This document shows, piece by piece, positions 7,970-15,956 of a stretch of DNA of 54,331 bases. A model generated the notes under the pieces. It had not been told where the DNA came from. It did not search any database and worked only from the letters and a program-made list of their open reading frames with translations. The stretch is from Marinibacterium profundimaris (GTDB taxonomy: Bacteria > Pseudomonadota > Alphaproteobacteria > Rhodobacterales > Rhodobacteraceae). Position 1 is the first letter of the stretch; every line of letters begins with the position of its first letter. The position numbers and the translations under genes are program-made. The stretch spans positions 1 through 54,331 of the forward strand of contig NZ_AQQR01000025.1 of NCBI RefSeq assembly GCF_002210095.1. The letters run 5' to 3'.

Positions 7970-8770
7970 CTATGCCTTCAGCCGATAGCCCGTCATCAGC
8001 ATCCAGCGCGCGATCCACACCACGACCGCCGTGGTCAGCCCGCAGATCACCGCGCCCAGCCAGGGCGAGCTGTCCGAGACGCCGATCATTGCGAACCGCG
8101 CCCCGTCGATCAGGTAGAAGATCGGGTTCAGATGGGTGATCTTGGCCAGCACCGGGGGCAGCGCCTCGACCGAGTAGAAGGTGCCCGACAGGAAAGCCAG
8201 CGGCGTGACGATGAAGTTGGTGATCGCCGCCATCTGGTCGAACTTCTGCGCGTAGATCGCCGCGATGATCCCCAGGCCTCCCATCAGGGTCGACCCCAGC
8301 ACCACGAAGAACAACGCGGCCAGCGGATGCGCCGGCCAGCTGCCCAGCAGCAGCCCGATCCCCAGGGCGATCACGACCGCCACCGCCAGGCCGCGGGCCA
8401 CCGCGCCGAACAGGTAACCCAGCGTCAGCTCGGTTCCCGACAGCGGCGGCATCAGCGTATCGACGATATTGCCCTGCACCTTCGCCACCATGATCGAGGA
8501 GGACGAATTGGCAAAGGCGTTCTGGATCACCGTCATCGTCATCAACCCCGGTGCCAGGAAGCTGGCGAAGGGCACGCCCATCACGTCGCCCCGCCGCGGG
8601 CCGATCGCGAAGGTGAAGATCATCAGGAACAGCCCGGCCGTCACCAGCGGCGCCAGCAGCGTCTGCGTCCATACCGCGCCGAATCGCCGGATCTCGCGCT
8701 CCACCAGGGTCTGCAGACCCAGCCAGTTGACACGCCCGAACCGGCGCACTCCAAGCCCCTGATCGCTCAT
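7970..8770 (-). CDS. ABC-2 type transporter permease
   Basis: Integral membrane protein of 266 residues with about six hydrophobic segments and the ABC-2 pattern: a cytoplasmic N-terminal helix (LVEREIRRFGAVWTQTLLAPLVTAGLFLMIF, read in pieces), PLSGTELTLGYLFGAVARG, and the late FLSGTFYSVEALPP and LNPIFYLIDGARF motifs characteristic of YadH/NodJ-like exporters of drugs or glycolipids. No ATPase gene adjoins it, so its partner must lie elsewhere. It is divergent from gcrA and ends next to a composite repeat. It is closer to YadH than to the capsule permease KpsM, so I do not assign it to the KpsT ATPase 3.7 kb away. Confidence 0.85.
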   Translation of the reverse strand: MSDQGLGVRRFGRVNWLGLQTLVEREIRRFGAVWTQTLLAPLVTAGLFLMIFTFAIGPRRGDVMGVPFASFLAPGLMTMTVIQNAFANSSSSIMVAKVQGNIVDTLMPPLSGTELTLGYLFGAVARGLAVAVVIALGIGLLLGSWPAHPLAALFFVVLGSTLMGGLGIIAAIYAQKFDQMAAITNFIVTPLAFLSGTFYSVEALPPVLAKITHLNPIFYLIDGARFAMIGVSDSSPWLGAVICGLTTAVVVWIARWMLMTGYRLKA

Positions 8771-8822
8771 CTGAGATGTCTCCGATTTTCCGTCCGGCTG
8801 CGGCCTTCGACCGCGCCCTGCC

Positions 8823-8850
8823 TTGTAACTCTGGTCGCAGCGACTAAGAT
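8823..8850 (+). promoter_or_regulatory. Candidate gcrA promoter
   Basis: TTGTAA (8823-8828) and TAAGAT (8845-8850) are separated by 16 bases and end 67 bases before the gcrA start. This fits a housekeeping sigma-factor promoter. Assigned by eye only. Confidence 0.45.
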
Positions 8851-8917
8851 AGGGATCTGCATCAGATGTCGAGAGCGGCCGCCGCGGGCGGCCGGCTTTT
8901 TTTGAGAAAGGTCGCGC

Positions 8918-9517
8918 ATGTCGTGGACGGACGAACGGGTCGAATTGCTGAAGAAGATGTGGAGCGAGGGGCAGTCCGCCAGCCAGATCGCCAAGGAGCT
9001 GGGCGGCGTTACCCGCAACGCCGTCATCGGTAAGGTGCACCGGCTGGGCCTGTCCAACCGCGCGGCCGGGACGGGCCCCGCGCCGGCCGCCGCCGCCACC
9101 GCAGCCCCCAAGCCCGAAGCCAAGCCGAAGCCCGCGCCGAAACCCGAGGCCAGGGCCAAGCCCGCCCCCAAGGCGGAGCCCGCCGAAGAGCCCGAGGACA
9201 CCGGCAGCGAGGAGGTCGAGGCCCGCAGCCCGGCCCGCAAGCAGATCATCCCGGCCGGTCAACCGCTTCCGCCGCAGCCCTCGGCCAACGAAATCAGCCC
9301 CGAGGCGCTGGCCAAGGTCTCCGAGGTCGAGAAGAAGTCGAAGAAACTGACCCTGATGGAGCTGACCGAGCGGACCTGCAAATGGCCGGTCGGCGATCCG
9401 GCGACCGAGGATTTCTGGTTCTGCGGCCTGCCCGCGCAATCGGGCAAGCCCTATTGCGAGGCCCATGTCGGCGTTGCCTTCCAGCCGATGAGCGCCCGGC
9501 GCGACCGGCGCCGCTGA
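8918..9517 (+). CDS. gcrA: GcrA cell cycle regulator
   Basis: DNA-binding transcription factor of alphaproteobacteria that works with RNA polymerase sigma-70 at promoters carrying CcrM-methylated GANTC sites, controlling cell-cycle genes. 199 residues. The N-terminus MSWTDERVELLKKMWSEGQS followed by ASQIAKELGG and VTRNAVIGKVHRLGLSNR is diagnostic (helix-turn-helix of GcrA). A middle linker of Pro/Ala/Lys repeats (residues about 48-90) is low complexity, and the conserved C-terminal domain contains ERTCKWPVGDP and FCGLPAQSGKPYCEAH. Its presence places the organism in the Alphaproteobacteria. Confidence 0.96.
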   Translation: MSWTDERVELLKKMWSEGQSASQIAKELGGVTRNAVIGKVHRLGLSNRAAGTGPAPAAAATAAPKPEAKPKPAPKPEARAKPAPKAEPAEEPEDTGSEEVEARSPARKQIIPAGQPLPPQPSANEISPEALAKVSEVEKKSKKLTLMELTERTCKWPVGDPATEDFWFCGLPAQSGKPYCEAHVGVAFQPMSARRDRRR

Positions 9518-9789
9518 GCCGCGACGCCTCGGCTTGAAGCGCCGCCGGGGCTGTCGTCCCGCCGCGGCGGCCAAAGCGGCAGGGACGCGACTGACACATT
9601 GATCGGAACGGTGCCGGGTGAGTCGGCGCCGGCCCATCGGAAGACTGCGGTCCACAGGCTTCCCATCGCCCGTCAGGCAGGATTCGCCGGGCGGTTTGCG
9701 TTTCGGCAGCTCTGCCTGCCAGCATCATTCCGCCGGCAGGTCCCCGTGGATCATCACCACGGCCTGGCGTCGGCCGGATCGCCGCCGGA

Positions 9790-10302
9790 TCACTTCACGG
9801 GCGCGGCCGAGGTGAATTTCGGGATCGGGCTGGACGAGGCCGGCTCGGGTTCTATCCCGACCCAGTTGCCCTCGGCCAGGTCGATATTGCCGGGGATGTC
9901 CTCTTCCCAGAACCCCACCACGGCGTCGGTGATGTTCAGGTAAAGCTTGTCGTCGACGATCCGCCACAGGTTCGGATTGCCCGGCACCTTGCCGCCCTTG
10001 GACACGCCATAGGCACAATGCCCGTCGTATTGCGGGGCATATTTCGCCGGGTCGGCCAGGAAGGCGTCGCGGTTCTCCTCGGTGGCGAAGGCGAAGGTGG
10101 CGCCGTTGTACTCGGCGGTGATGTCGGCCTTGCCGGGCACGGCGGCCGGCTGCGGCTGGCCCACGGGCACCTGCGGCAGGTCGAAATAGGCGACCACATC
10201 GTAGCCCGAGACGGCAAAGCCGGTCCCGTCCACGAACTGGTCGCCGGCGAAGGCGGGGGCGGCCAGGACGGCCAGGGCGAAGGCAAGGGCGGTACGGGTC
10301 AT
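9790..10302 (-). CDS. YHS domain-containing secreted protein
   Basis: A 170-residue protein with a signal peptide (MTRTALAFALAVLAAPAFA) and the YHS-type domain: GYDVVAYF, YNGATFAFATEENRDAFLADPAKYAPQYDGHCAYGVSKG, in which the tyrosines and CAYG are typical. YHS domains are often found in proteins that bind metals or associate with copper-handling enzymes; the exact role is unknown. The ATG at 10302 has GAGGA eleven bases upstream and starts the signal peptide. It is monocistronic, with about 270 bases of unremarkable DNA on both sides. Confidence 0.85.
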   Translation of the reverse strand: MTRTALAFALAVLAAPAFAGDQFVDGTGFAVSGYDVVAYFDLPQVPVGQPQPAAVPGKADITAEYNGATFAFATEENRDAFLADPAKYAPQYDGHCAYGVSKGGKVPGNPNLWRIVDDKLYLNITDAVVGFWEEDIPGNIDLAEGNWVGIEPEPASSSPIPKFTSAAPVK

Positions 10303-10518
10303 TCTCGGGTCCTCTTCATACCTCGGGGCGGCGTGGGTGCTGCGCCCCGGGGTAATCTGAGACATGTGACGCGCCCTGCGAACCCAGCCTCGCGCGGAGG
10401 TGACGGGGTCTCAGCCGGCGTGATGGTCCGGTGAACGAATGTTACAGACCGGGGTGTCCCACCGGGTGGCAGCAAGGAGCCGGGCGGCGGGTTGCATGAT
10501 CCGCAGGGGCCGGGACCA

Positions 10519-10537
10519 GAAAATTCGACGAATTTTC
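10519..10537. terminator. Single AT-rich hairpin downstream of the SseB-like gene
   Basis: Arms GAAAATTCG and CGAATTTTC flank one base. It lies about 55 bases past the stop of the SseB-like gene on the minus strand and resembles the first hairpin of the paired elements. The rest of the 10303-10590 gap shows nothing I can name. Confidence 0.65.
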
Positions 10538-10590
10538 TCGTCCCCGCCGCATGTCCGCCTGGCCGAGTCAGTCCGGCCCTTGCCGCGCCC

Positions 10591-11382
10591 CTAGCGCAGG
10601 ATCGGCGGCTTCGACGGGTCCGAGCCGGGCGCGGGGCGGGAGACCTCGGAAGGCTCCTCGACCTGCGGCAGGTCGAAGCGCAGGCCGACCCGCGCCAGCC
10701 GCGCCGCCATCGGCTCCGAGGCCCCCACGAACAGCACGTCCAGCACCCCGGCCTCGATCCCGGAAAACGTCAGCGCCTCGTTCACCGCCCGCGCCAGCGC
10801 CGGCTCCGCCCCCGGGCGCGCATCCACGACGCCCAGCACGTGGCCCTGCCCGGCCTCGCCATAGAGCGCCTCGGCCAGGTAGGCGGCATGGGCCAGCCCC
10901 CGCGCCGTCGCCAGCTTGGCATCCAGCGCCGTCAGCAGCGCATCGGGGATGCCCGACGGCGGGCGCAGCTCGGTTATGCGGTGCTCGGTCTCGGCCGGCC
11001 CATGGCCCAGCGTTTCGGACAGCCAGTCCACCGCCTCGGCCGGGATCAGGATCGACGACGGCGCGACCTCGGGGTTCACCGCCAGCCCGATCCCCTGCCC
11101 TGCCAGCATGCCCGCGATCGCGCGGCCCGACAGCGCCGCGTAGGGCGCCGGGCGGCCGGCAAAGCGGGCCAGCCGCTCCTCGCGGTCGAAGGCCAGCACG
11201 AACTGCCCCTCGTCCACGGCGAAGGTCTCGGGGCGGATCGACTCTCCCTCCGCCTCGGCCTCCAGCATCAGGAACAGTTCGCTGTCGGCCAGCCTCTCGA
11301 AGAAGCGCAACCGCGCGGCGTCGTTCTCGGGCGTGGCCTCCATCGCCGCATGGGCGGTATCCAGGGCGGTCGTCTCGGTCAT
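10591..11382 (-). CDS. SseB family protein
   Basis: A 263-residue soluble protein whose first half matches the SseB N-terminal domain: RLRFFERLADSELFLMLEAEA, then FVLAFDREERLARFAG and ALSGRAIAGMLAGQGIGLAVNP. The C-terminal half resembles the enhanced-serine-sensitivity SseB C-terminal domain. In E. coli, SseB overexpression affects serine sensitivity; the biochemical role is unknown. Its ATG overlaps the stop of the upstream uracil-DNA-glycosylase-like gene by four bases (ATGA), so the two are translationally coupled. Confidence 0.8.
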   Translation of the reverse strand: MTETTALDTAHAAMEATPENDAARLRFFERLADSELFLMLEAEAEGESIRPETFAVDEGQFVLAFDREERLARFAGRPAPYAALSGRAIAGMLAGQGIGLAVNPEVAPSSILIPAEAVDWLSETLGHGPAETEHRITELRPPSGIPDALLTALDAKLATARGLAHAAYLAEALYGEAGQGHVLGVVDARPGAEPALARAVNEALTFSGIEAGVLDVLFVGASEPMAARLARVGLRFDLPQVEEPSEVSRPAPGSDPSKPPILR

Positions 11383-12026
11383 TGCAGAACCTCTCTCACC
11401 CGGGCGCGCAGGGCGGGCAGGACCTCGACCGCGAACCAGGGATTGCGTTTCAGCCAGCCGGTATTGCGCCAGGACGGATGCGGCAAGGGGAGGGCGCCGG
11501 GAAAATGGTCGCGCCAGCCGCGCACCGCCTCGGTCAACGGCCCCTTCACGCCCAGATGCCAGCGGATCGCATGGGCGCCGACCAGGACCTTCAGCTCGAC
11601 GCTGTCCAGCGCCTCCATCACCTGCCCGTGCCAGGTGGCCGCACAGATGGGCGGCGGCGGCAGATCGGCCTTGCGCGCGTCGTAGCCCGGGAAACAGAAG
11701 GCCATGGGCACCACGGCCACCCGGTCGCGGTCATAGAAGGTGGCCGCGTCGATCCCCAGCCAGTCGCGCAGCCGGTCGCCCGAGGGGTCGGTAAAGGGCC
11801 TGCCCGAGGCATGGACCCGCGCGCCCGGTGCCTGTCCCGCGATCAGCAGCCGCGCGCCCGGCCGGAACCAGGCGACCGGGCGCGGCGCGTGGGCGGTGGC
11901 CGTCGCCGCGAAACGGTCGGCGCAGATCCGGCAAGCCCCGATTCGCGCCACCAGATCCTGCGGCGCCGCCTCAGACACGGGGCACCTGTCCGCGCGTCGG
12001 AAACAATGCCGCTCCATCCCCGGCAT
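11379..12026 (-). CDS. Uracil-DNA glycosylase superfamily protein
   Basis: A 215-residue protein with the core of the uracil-DNA glycosylase fold: LLIAGQAPGARVHASGRPFTDPSGDRL, where GQAPG corresponds to the active-site loop, and a late HPSWRN corresponding to the minor-groove HPS motif. Only one CxxC (CRIC) is visible near the N-terminus, so I would not assert a complete 4Fe-4S cluster. Likely a DNA base-excision or nucleic-acid-binding protein; substrate is inferred. The start is uncertain: ATG at 12026 is the longest, ATG at 12017 is possible, and a GTG at 11978 has AGG upstream. Coupled by a four-base overlap to the SseB-like gene. Confidence 0.8.
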   Translation of the reverse strand: MPGMERHCFRRADRCPVSEAAPQDLVARIGACRICADRFAATATAHAPRPVAWFRPGARLLIAGQAPGARVHASGRPFTDPSGDRLRDWLGIDAATFYDRDRVAVVPMAFCFPGYDARKADLPPPPICAATWHGQVMEALDSVELKVLVGAHAIRWHLGVKGPLTEAVRGWRDHFPGALPLPHPSWRNTGWLKRNPWFAVEVLPALRARVREVLQ

Positions 12027-12173
12027 CCGTGCCGAACGTCAGCACCGCGCCAGCCCGGCGTCCGTATGTCCCGGGCCGCGAAAAGCCCGTATGCCCGCGC
12101 CCCGACCGCCCTTCAAATGCCACAATTTGCACAACATTCCCTCTATTTCCGGGCGTAAACGCGATATATATCT

Positions 12174-12194
12174 GTTTCGCATTAAAAGCGAAAC
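12174..12194. promoter_or_regulatory. Perfect stem-loop/operator in an AT-rich island
   Basis: Arms GTTTCGC and GCGAAAC flank ATTAAAA. It sits in the only AT-rich part (about 12120-12195) of the gap between the divergent glycosylase-like gene and the KpsT gene, next to GATATATATC. A promoter or operator region is likely here, but the exact promoter is not assigned. Confidence 0.45.
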
Positions 12195-12471
12195 GGGCCC
12201 GGTGTCAGGGCGCGCAGGCAGGTGCCCCGGCCCCGCCGGACTGCCCGGTCCACCGGCCCACCCAACATCCGGACCACGCAACACCGGTGCATCCGGACAG
12301 CAGACCGCAGACCGCAGACAGAAAAACCGCCAGACCGCAGCAGACCCGAAACAGAAACCAAACCTCCGGCCGAACGACAGCCCGACCCCGCCCGCCGCAG
12401 CCACGGCAGGCGCCGGTCCGTTCAAGACCGGGAACAGGCAAGACCGGGGCCGGAGGCCCGCCCGCACCGAC
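12195..12471 (+). other. Long C/A-rich, T-poor leader before the capsule genes
   Basis: About 280 bases without a supported gene. The plus strand has no T from 12293 to 12364 and very few T on either side. It contains AGACCGC units repeated several times (around 12302-12339). Such C-rich, unstructured RNA resembles Rho loading sites. A reading frame runs through into the KpsT gene, but its composition and lack of family similarity argue against translation. Confidence 0.5.
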
Positions 12472-13131
12472 ATGCTGGAATTCGTCAACGTCAGCAAATC
12501 CTTCTGGACCGGATCCCAACGCAAGGTGATCCTCGAGAAGGTCTCGTTCCAGGTCGAGCTGGGCAAGTCGCTGGGCATCCTCGCGCCCAACGGCACGGGC
12601 AAGACGACGCTGATCAACATGATGGCCGGTCTGGAAAAACCCGACGAGGGCGAGATCCGGCGCGCCTGCAACATCTCCTTCCCGCTGGGCTTCATGGGCG
12701 GGCTGGTCAGCCGCGTCTCGGCGATGGAGAACTGCCGCTACATCGCCCGGCTTTACGGGCTGGACCCCGACTATGTCGAAGCCTATTGCCGCTGGCTCTG
12801 CAACCTTGGCGAATATTTCGACCAGCCGGTGGGCACCTATTCCTCGGGGATGCGCGCGCGGCTGAGCTTTGCGCTGATGCTGGCGCTGGATTTCGACATC
12901 TACCTGATCGACGAGGGCATGCCCGCCACGACGGACGTGGAATTCAACCGCAAGGCCGGCTCGATCATCGAGGAGCGGCTGAACTCGACGACCATCATCA
13001 TCGTCAGCCACGATCCCAAGACATTGGAGAAGTTCGCCCGCCAGGCCGCCGTTCTGTCGGCCGGGCAGCTTCACCTGTTCGACACTCTGGAAGAGGCGAA
13101 ACAGCTTTATGACTACGAAACCAAAAGCTAG
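12472..13131 (+). CDS. kpsT: KpsT-type polysaccharide export ABC ATPase
   Basis: ATP-binding subunit of an ABC-2 exporter for capsule-type polysaccharide, 219 residues, the usual KpsT size. Walker A is APNGTGKTT (38-46), the signature is YSSGMRARLSF (123-133), Walker B is IYLIDE (143-148) and the H-loop histidine is His180 (VSHD). The VSRVSAMENCRYIARLYG segment after the Q-loop is typical of KpsT. The ATG at 12472 is the first codon of the conserved domain; the ribosome-binding site is weak. The 3-prime end overlaps the next gene by 23 bases. No KpsM permease gene is adjacent. Confidence 0.9.
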   Translation: MLEFVNVSKSFWTGSQRKVILEKVSFQVELGKSLGILAPNGTGKTTLINMMAGLEKPDEGEIRRACNISFPLGFMGGLVSRVSAMENCRYIARLYGLDPDYVEAYCRWLCNLGEYFDQPVGTYSSGMRARLSFALMLALDFDIYLIDEGMPATTDVEFNRKAGSIIEERLNSTTIIIVSHDPKTLEKFARQAAVLSAGQLHLFDTLEEAKQLYDYETKS

Positions 13132-14869
13132 GAAGTTTCGCATCCGGCGCAGCGCCCCGGCCGCGGCCATGCCCGCCACCGGAGTGTCCATGAACGCGGG
13201 GGGCGCGGCCGCCGAAGACATGTCGGCGCATACCGCCGCGCAGGCGCCCCGGCCCGCCACTGGCAGCGCCGCCAATGCCTATCCCCGGCAGGTCACCGGC
13301 ACCGGCGCCAGCCGCCCCTCCCCCGCCGAGGTCATGCGCGCCGCCGAGCAGGAGCTCGGCGAAGCCGCCCCGGATCCCCATGGCGCCCCGCGCACCGGCC
13401 AAGTCTCCTCGGCCAGCGAGGTCGAGAGCGAGAGCGACATCGACGCGATCCGCCGCGAGGGGCTGACCGGCCGCCAGCTGCGCATGGCGCGGCGCGTGGC
13501 ACAGAAGCACAACATCGCCGCGACCTCGGATTTCGACGCCGTGCTGCAACTGCGCAAGGCCGGGATCGATCCGTTCCGCCATGCCAACATGCTGGAACTC
13601 GTGGTCCCCAAGGCGGGTGGCACCGGCGGCTCTGGCGAGGGCACTGTTGCCAACCTGCCGCAGACCGTCCCCCAGACCCGGCGCGAGACGCTGCCCTCGA
13701 CCGAGGTGAACCCCGTCGATCGGCGCAACCGCGAAATCGCCGACATCCAGCGCGACATCATGAAGCGCCGCCGCCGGCGGATGATCCTGCTGCTGGCACG
13801 GCTGAGCTTCTTCGTCTTCCTGCCGACCTTCATCGCCGGCTGGTATTTCTACGTGGCCGCCACGCCGATGTATTCCACCAAGTCCGAATTCCTGATCCTG
13901 CAGGCCGACAATTCCGGCGGCTCGGGCATCGGCGGGCTGCTGGCGGGGACGCAATTCGCGACGAACCAGGATTCCATCGCGGTGCAATCCTACCTGGAAT
14001 CCAAGGACGCCATGCTGCGGCTGGACCGCGACGAAGGCTTCAAGGCGCATTTCAGCCAGGACTGGATCGACCCGATCCAGCGGCTGCCCGCGGACGCGAC
14101 CAACGAACAGGCCTACAAGACCTACAAGAAGAACGTGAAGATCGGCTACGACCCGACCGAAGGCGTCATCCGGATGGAGATCTCGGCCGCCGATCCCGAG
14201 GTCTCAGCCGAATTCTCGCGCGCGCTGATCTCCTACGCCGAGGAACGGGTGAACCACCTGACCGAGAAGAAGCGCGAAGACCAGATGCGCGACGCGCTGA
14301 CCAGCTTCGAGAAGGCGCAGGCCGACCGCCGGCAGGCGCAGGAGGACCTGGTGAACCTCCAGCAGGAAGGCGCGCTGCTGGACCCCGAGGGGGTGATCGG
14401 CTCGCTCCGGTCGCAGATCAACAATATCGAGGTGCAGCTGCAGGAGCGTCAGCTGGAGCTGGCCGCGCTGCAGGACAACGCCCGCCCCAACCAGGCCCGG
14501 GTCGACGGGGTGCGGGGCGACATCCGGCGGCTCGAGGCGCTGCTCAACGAGCTGAACACCAAGATGACCGACGCCTCGCGCGGGGAAAACTCGCTGGCGC
14601 AGCTGACGGCGCGGATCCAGATGGCGCAGGCCGATCTGGCCACGCGGGACATGATGCTGCAATCGGCGCTGCAACAGGTCGAACAGACCCGGATGGAGGC
14701 GAACCGCCAGGTGCGCTACCTGACCACCTCGGTTGCGCCCGTGGCCTCGCAATCGCCCAGCTATCCGCGCTCGTTCGAGGACACGATCCTGGCCTTCCTG
14801 ATCTTCTCGGGGATCTACCTGATGGTCTCGCTGACCGCCTCGATCCTGCGCGAACAGGTCACGTCCTGA
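13109..14869 (+). CDS. KpsE-like capsule export/co-polymerase protein with long N-terminal extension
   Basis: Inner-membrane protein of 586 residues of the polysaccharide co-polymerase (Wzz/KpsE) type that couples the ABC exporter to the envelope. A basic segment (KRRRRR) precedes the first membrane helix (about 225-250); a periplasmic domain with TKSEFLILQ follows, then a long coiled coil (about 380-540) and a second membrane helix near the C-terminus (about 555-578) preceded by SYPRSFED. About 220 residues of Ala/Pro-rich cytoplasmic sequence precede the first helix, making it roughly 200 residues longer than E. coli KpsE; residues 110-165 of it look structured. Overlaps the KpsT gene by 23 bases. 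Confidence 0.88.
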   Translation: MTTKPKARKFRIRRSAPAAAMPATGVSMNAGGAAAEDMSAHTAAQAPRPATGSAANAYPRQVTGTGASRPSPAEVMRAAEQELGEAAPDPHGAPRTGQVSSASEVESESDIDAIRREGLTGRQLRMARRVAQKHNIAATSDFDAVLQLRKAGIDPFRHANMLELVVPKAGGTGGSGEGTVANLPQTVPQTRRETLPSTEVNPVDRRNREIADIQRDIMKRRRRRMILLLARLSFFVFLPTFIAGWYFYVAATPMYSTKSEFLILQADNSGGSGIGGLLAGTQFATNQDSIAVQSYLESKDAMLRLDRDEGFKAHFSQDWIDPIQRLPADATNEQAYKTYKKNVKIGYDPTEGVIRMEISAADPEVSAEFSRALISYAEERVNHLTEKKREDQMRDALTSFEKAQADRRQAQEDLVNLQQEGALLDPEGVIGSLRSQINNIEVQLQERQLELAALQDNARPNQARVDGVRGDIRRLEALLNELNTKMTDASRGENSLAQLTARIQMAQADLATRDMMLQSALQQVEQTRMEANRQVRYLTTSVAPVASQSPSYPRSFEDTILAFLIFSGIYLMVSLTASILREQVTS

Positions 14870-14976
14870 GCCGAACGGGGCGCGCGGGGCCCTGGGGCCC
14901 AACCGGGGTCACGGGCCGCCGCGTTTCGCCGGCCCGATCCCGGCGCGATCCCGGCCCGTCACCGCCTTTGGGCGAT

Positions 14977-15003
14977 AAACCCCCGTCATCGCACAGGGGT
15001 TTT
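14977..15003 (+). terminator. Candidate terminator after the KpsE-like gene
   Basis: Arms AAACCCC and GGGGTTT flank a 12-base loop and are followed by one more T. It lies about 110 bases past the stop and 80 bases before kdsA, so it may separate capsule export from kdsA or only attenuate. Confidence 0.45.
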
Positions 15004-15083
15004 GACCCCCGCCCCCGACTGTGCGAACAAGACGCGTCGCCCGGCTCCGCCCGGCGGAAGCATGAATAACGCCCGGTTCGCCC

Positions 15084-15917
15084 ATGAAACACGTCCCCGT
15101 CTCCGACCTGATCCTGGGCAACGATCTGCCCCTCACCCTCATCGCCGGCCCCTGCCAGCTGGAAAGCGCCGACCATGCGCAGATGATCGCCGGCACGATG
15201 AAGGAGGCCTGCGCCGCCGCCGGCGCGCAATATGTCTTCAAGGCCTCCTACGACAAGGCCAACCGCACCTCGCTGTCCGGCAAGCGCGGCCTTGGCATGG
15301 ACGAGGGGCTGAAGGTGCTGCAGGGCGTTCGGGACGCCATCGGCGTGCCGGTCCTGACCGACATCCATTCGCCAGAACAATGCGCGCCCGTGGCCGAGGT
15401 CGCCGACATCATACAGATTCCCGCCTTCCTCTGCCGCCAGACCGACCTGCTGATCGCTGCCGGCGAGACCGGCGCGGTGGTGAACGTCAAGAAGGGCCAG
15501 TTCCTCGCCCCCTGGGACATGCCCAACGTGGTCTCGAAGATCGAGAGCACCGGCAACGACAAGATCCTGCTGACCGAACGCGGCACCTCATTCGGCTACA
15601 ACACGCTGGTGGCCGACATGCGCGCGCTGCCGCAGATGGCGAAAACCGGCTACCCGGTGGTGATGGACGCGACCCATTCCGTGCAGCAGCCCGGCGGCAT
15701 GGGCGGATCCTCGGGCGGGCAGCGCGAATTCGCGCCGGTGATGGCCCGCGCGGCCGTGGCGCTTGGCGTTGCCGCCGTTTTCATCGAGACCCACGAAAAT
15801 CCCGATGCCGCGCCGTCTGATGGCCCAAACATGGTTCCCTTGTCACAAATGCACGCATTGATTGACACATTGATGCAGTTTGATGCGCTTGCCAAAGCCA
15901 ACCCGATCGAAATCTGA
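15084..15917 (+). CDS. kdsA: 3-deoxy-8-phosphooctulonate synthase
   Basis: Condenses phosphoenolpyruvate with arabinose-5-phosphate to KDO-8-phosphate, for lipopolysaccharide core and KDO-linked capsules. 277 residues. Motifs: [47 protein letters not shown] and [12 protein letters not shown]. The cysteine in AGPCQLES (Cys24) takes the place of the asparagine of the E. coli enzyme, which points to the metal-dependent class. Its position after KpsT/KpsE-type genes suggests a link with KDO-containing surface glycans. The start follows family length; the ribosome-binding site is weak. Confidence 0.96.
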   Translation: MKHVPVSDLILGNDLPLTLIAGPCQLESADHAQMIAGTMKEACAAAGAQYVFKASYDKANRTSLSGKRGLGMDEGLKVLQGVRDAIGVPVLTDIHSPEQCAPVAEVADIIQIPAFLCRQTDLLIAAGETGAVVNVKKGQFLAPWDMPNVVSKIESTGNDKILLTERGTSFGYNTLVADMRALPQMAKTGYPVVMDATHSVQQPGGMGGSSGGQREFAPVMARAAVALGVAAVFIETHENPDAAPSDGPNMVPLSQMHALIDTLMQFDALAKANPIEI

Positions 15918-15956
15918 CGCCCGATCTAGAACTAGAAGAGTCAAAGAGTTTCCGAC

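Noticed and set aside
7970-8770. KpsM, the partner permease of KpsT
   Set aside because: Its motifs (FLSGTFYSVEALPP, LNPIFYLIDGARF) resemble YadH-type ABC-2 permeases and it lies on the opposite strand 3.7 kb away.
11740-12471. In-frame N-terminal extension of the KpsT protein
   Set aside because: It overlaps the glycosylase gene antisense, is T-poor and low in complexity, and the KpsT family starts at the ATG at 12472.
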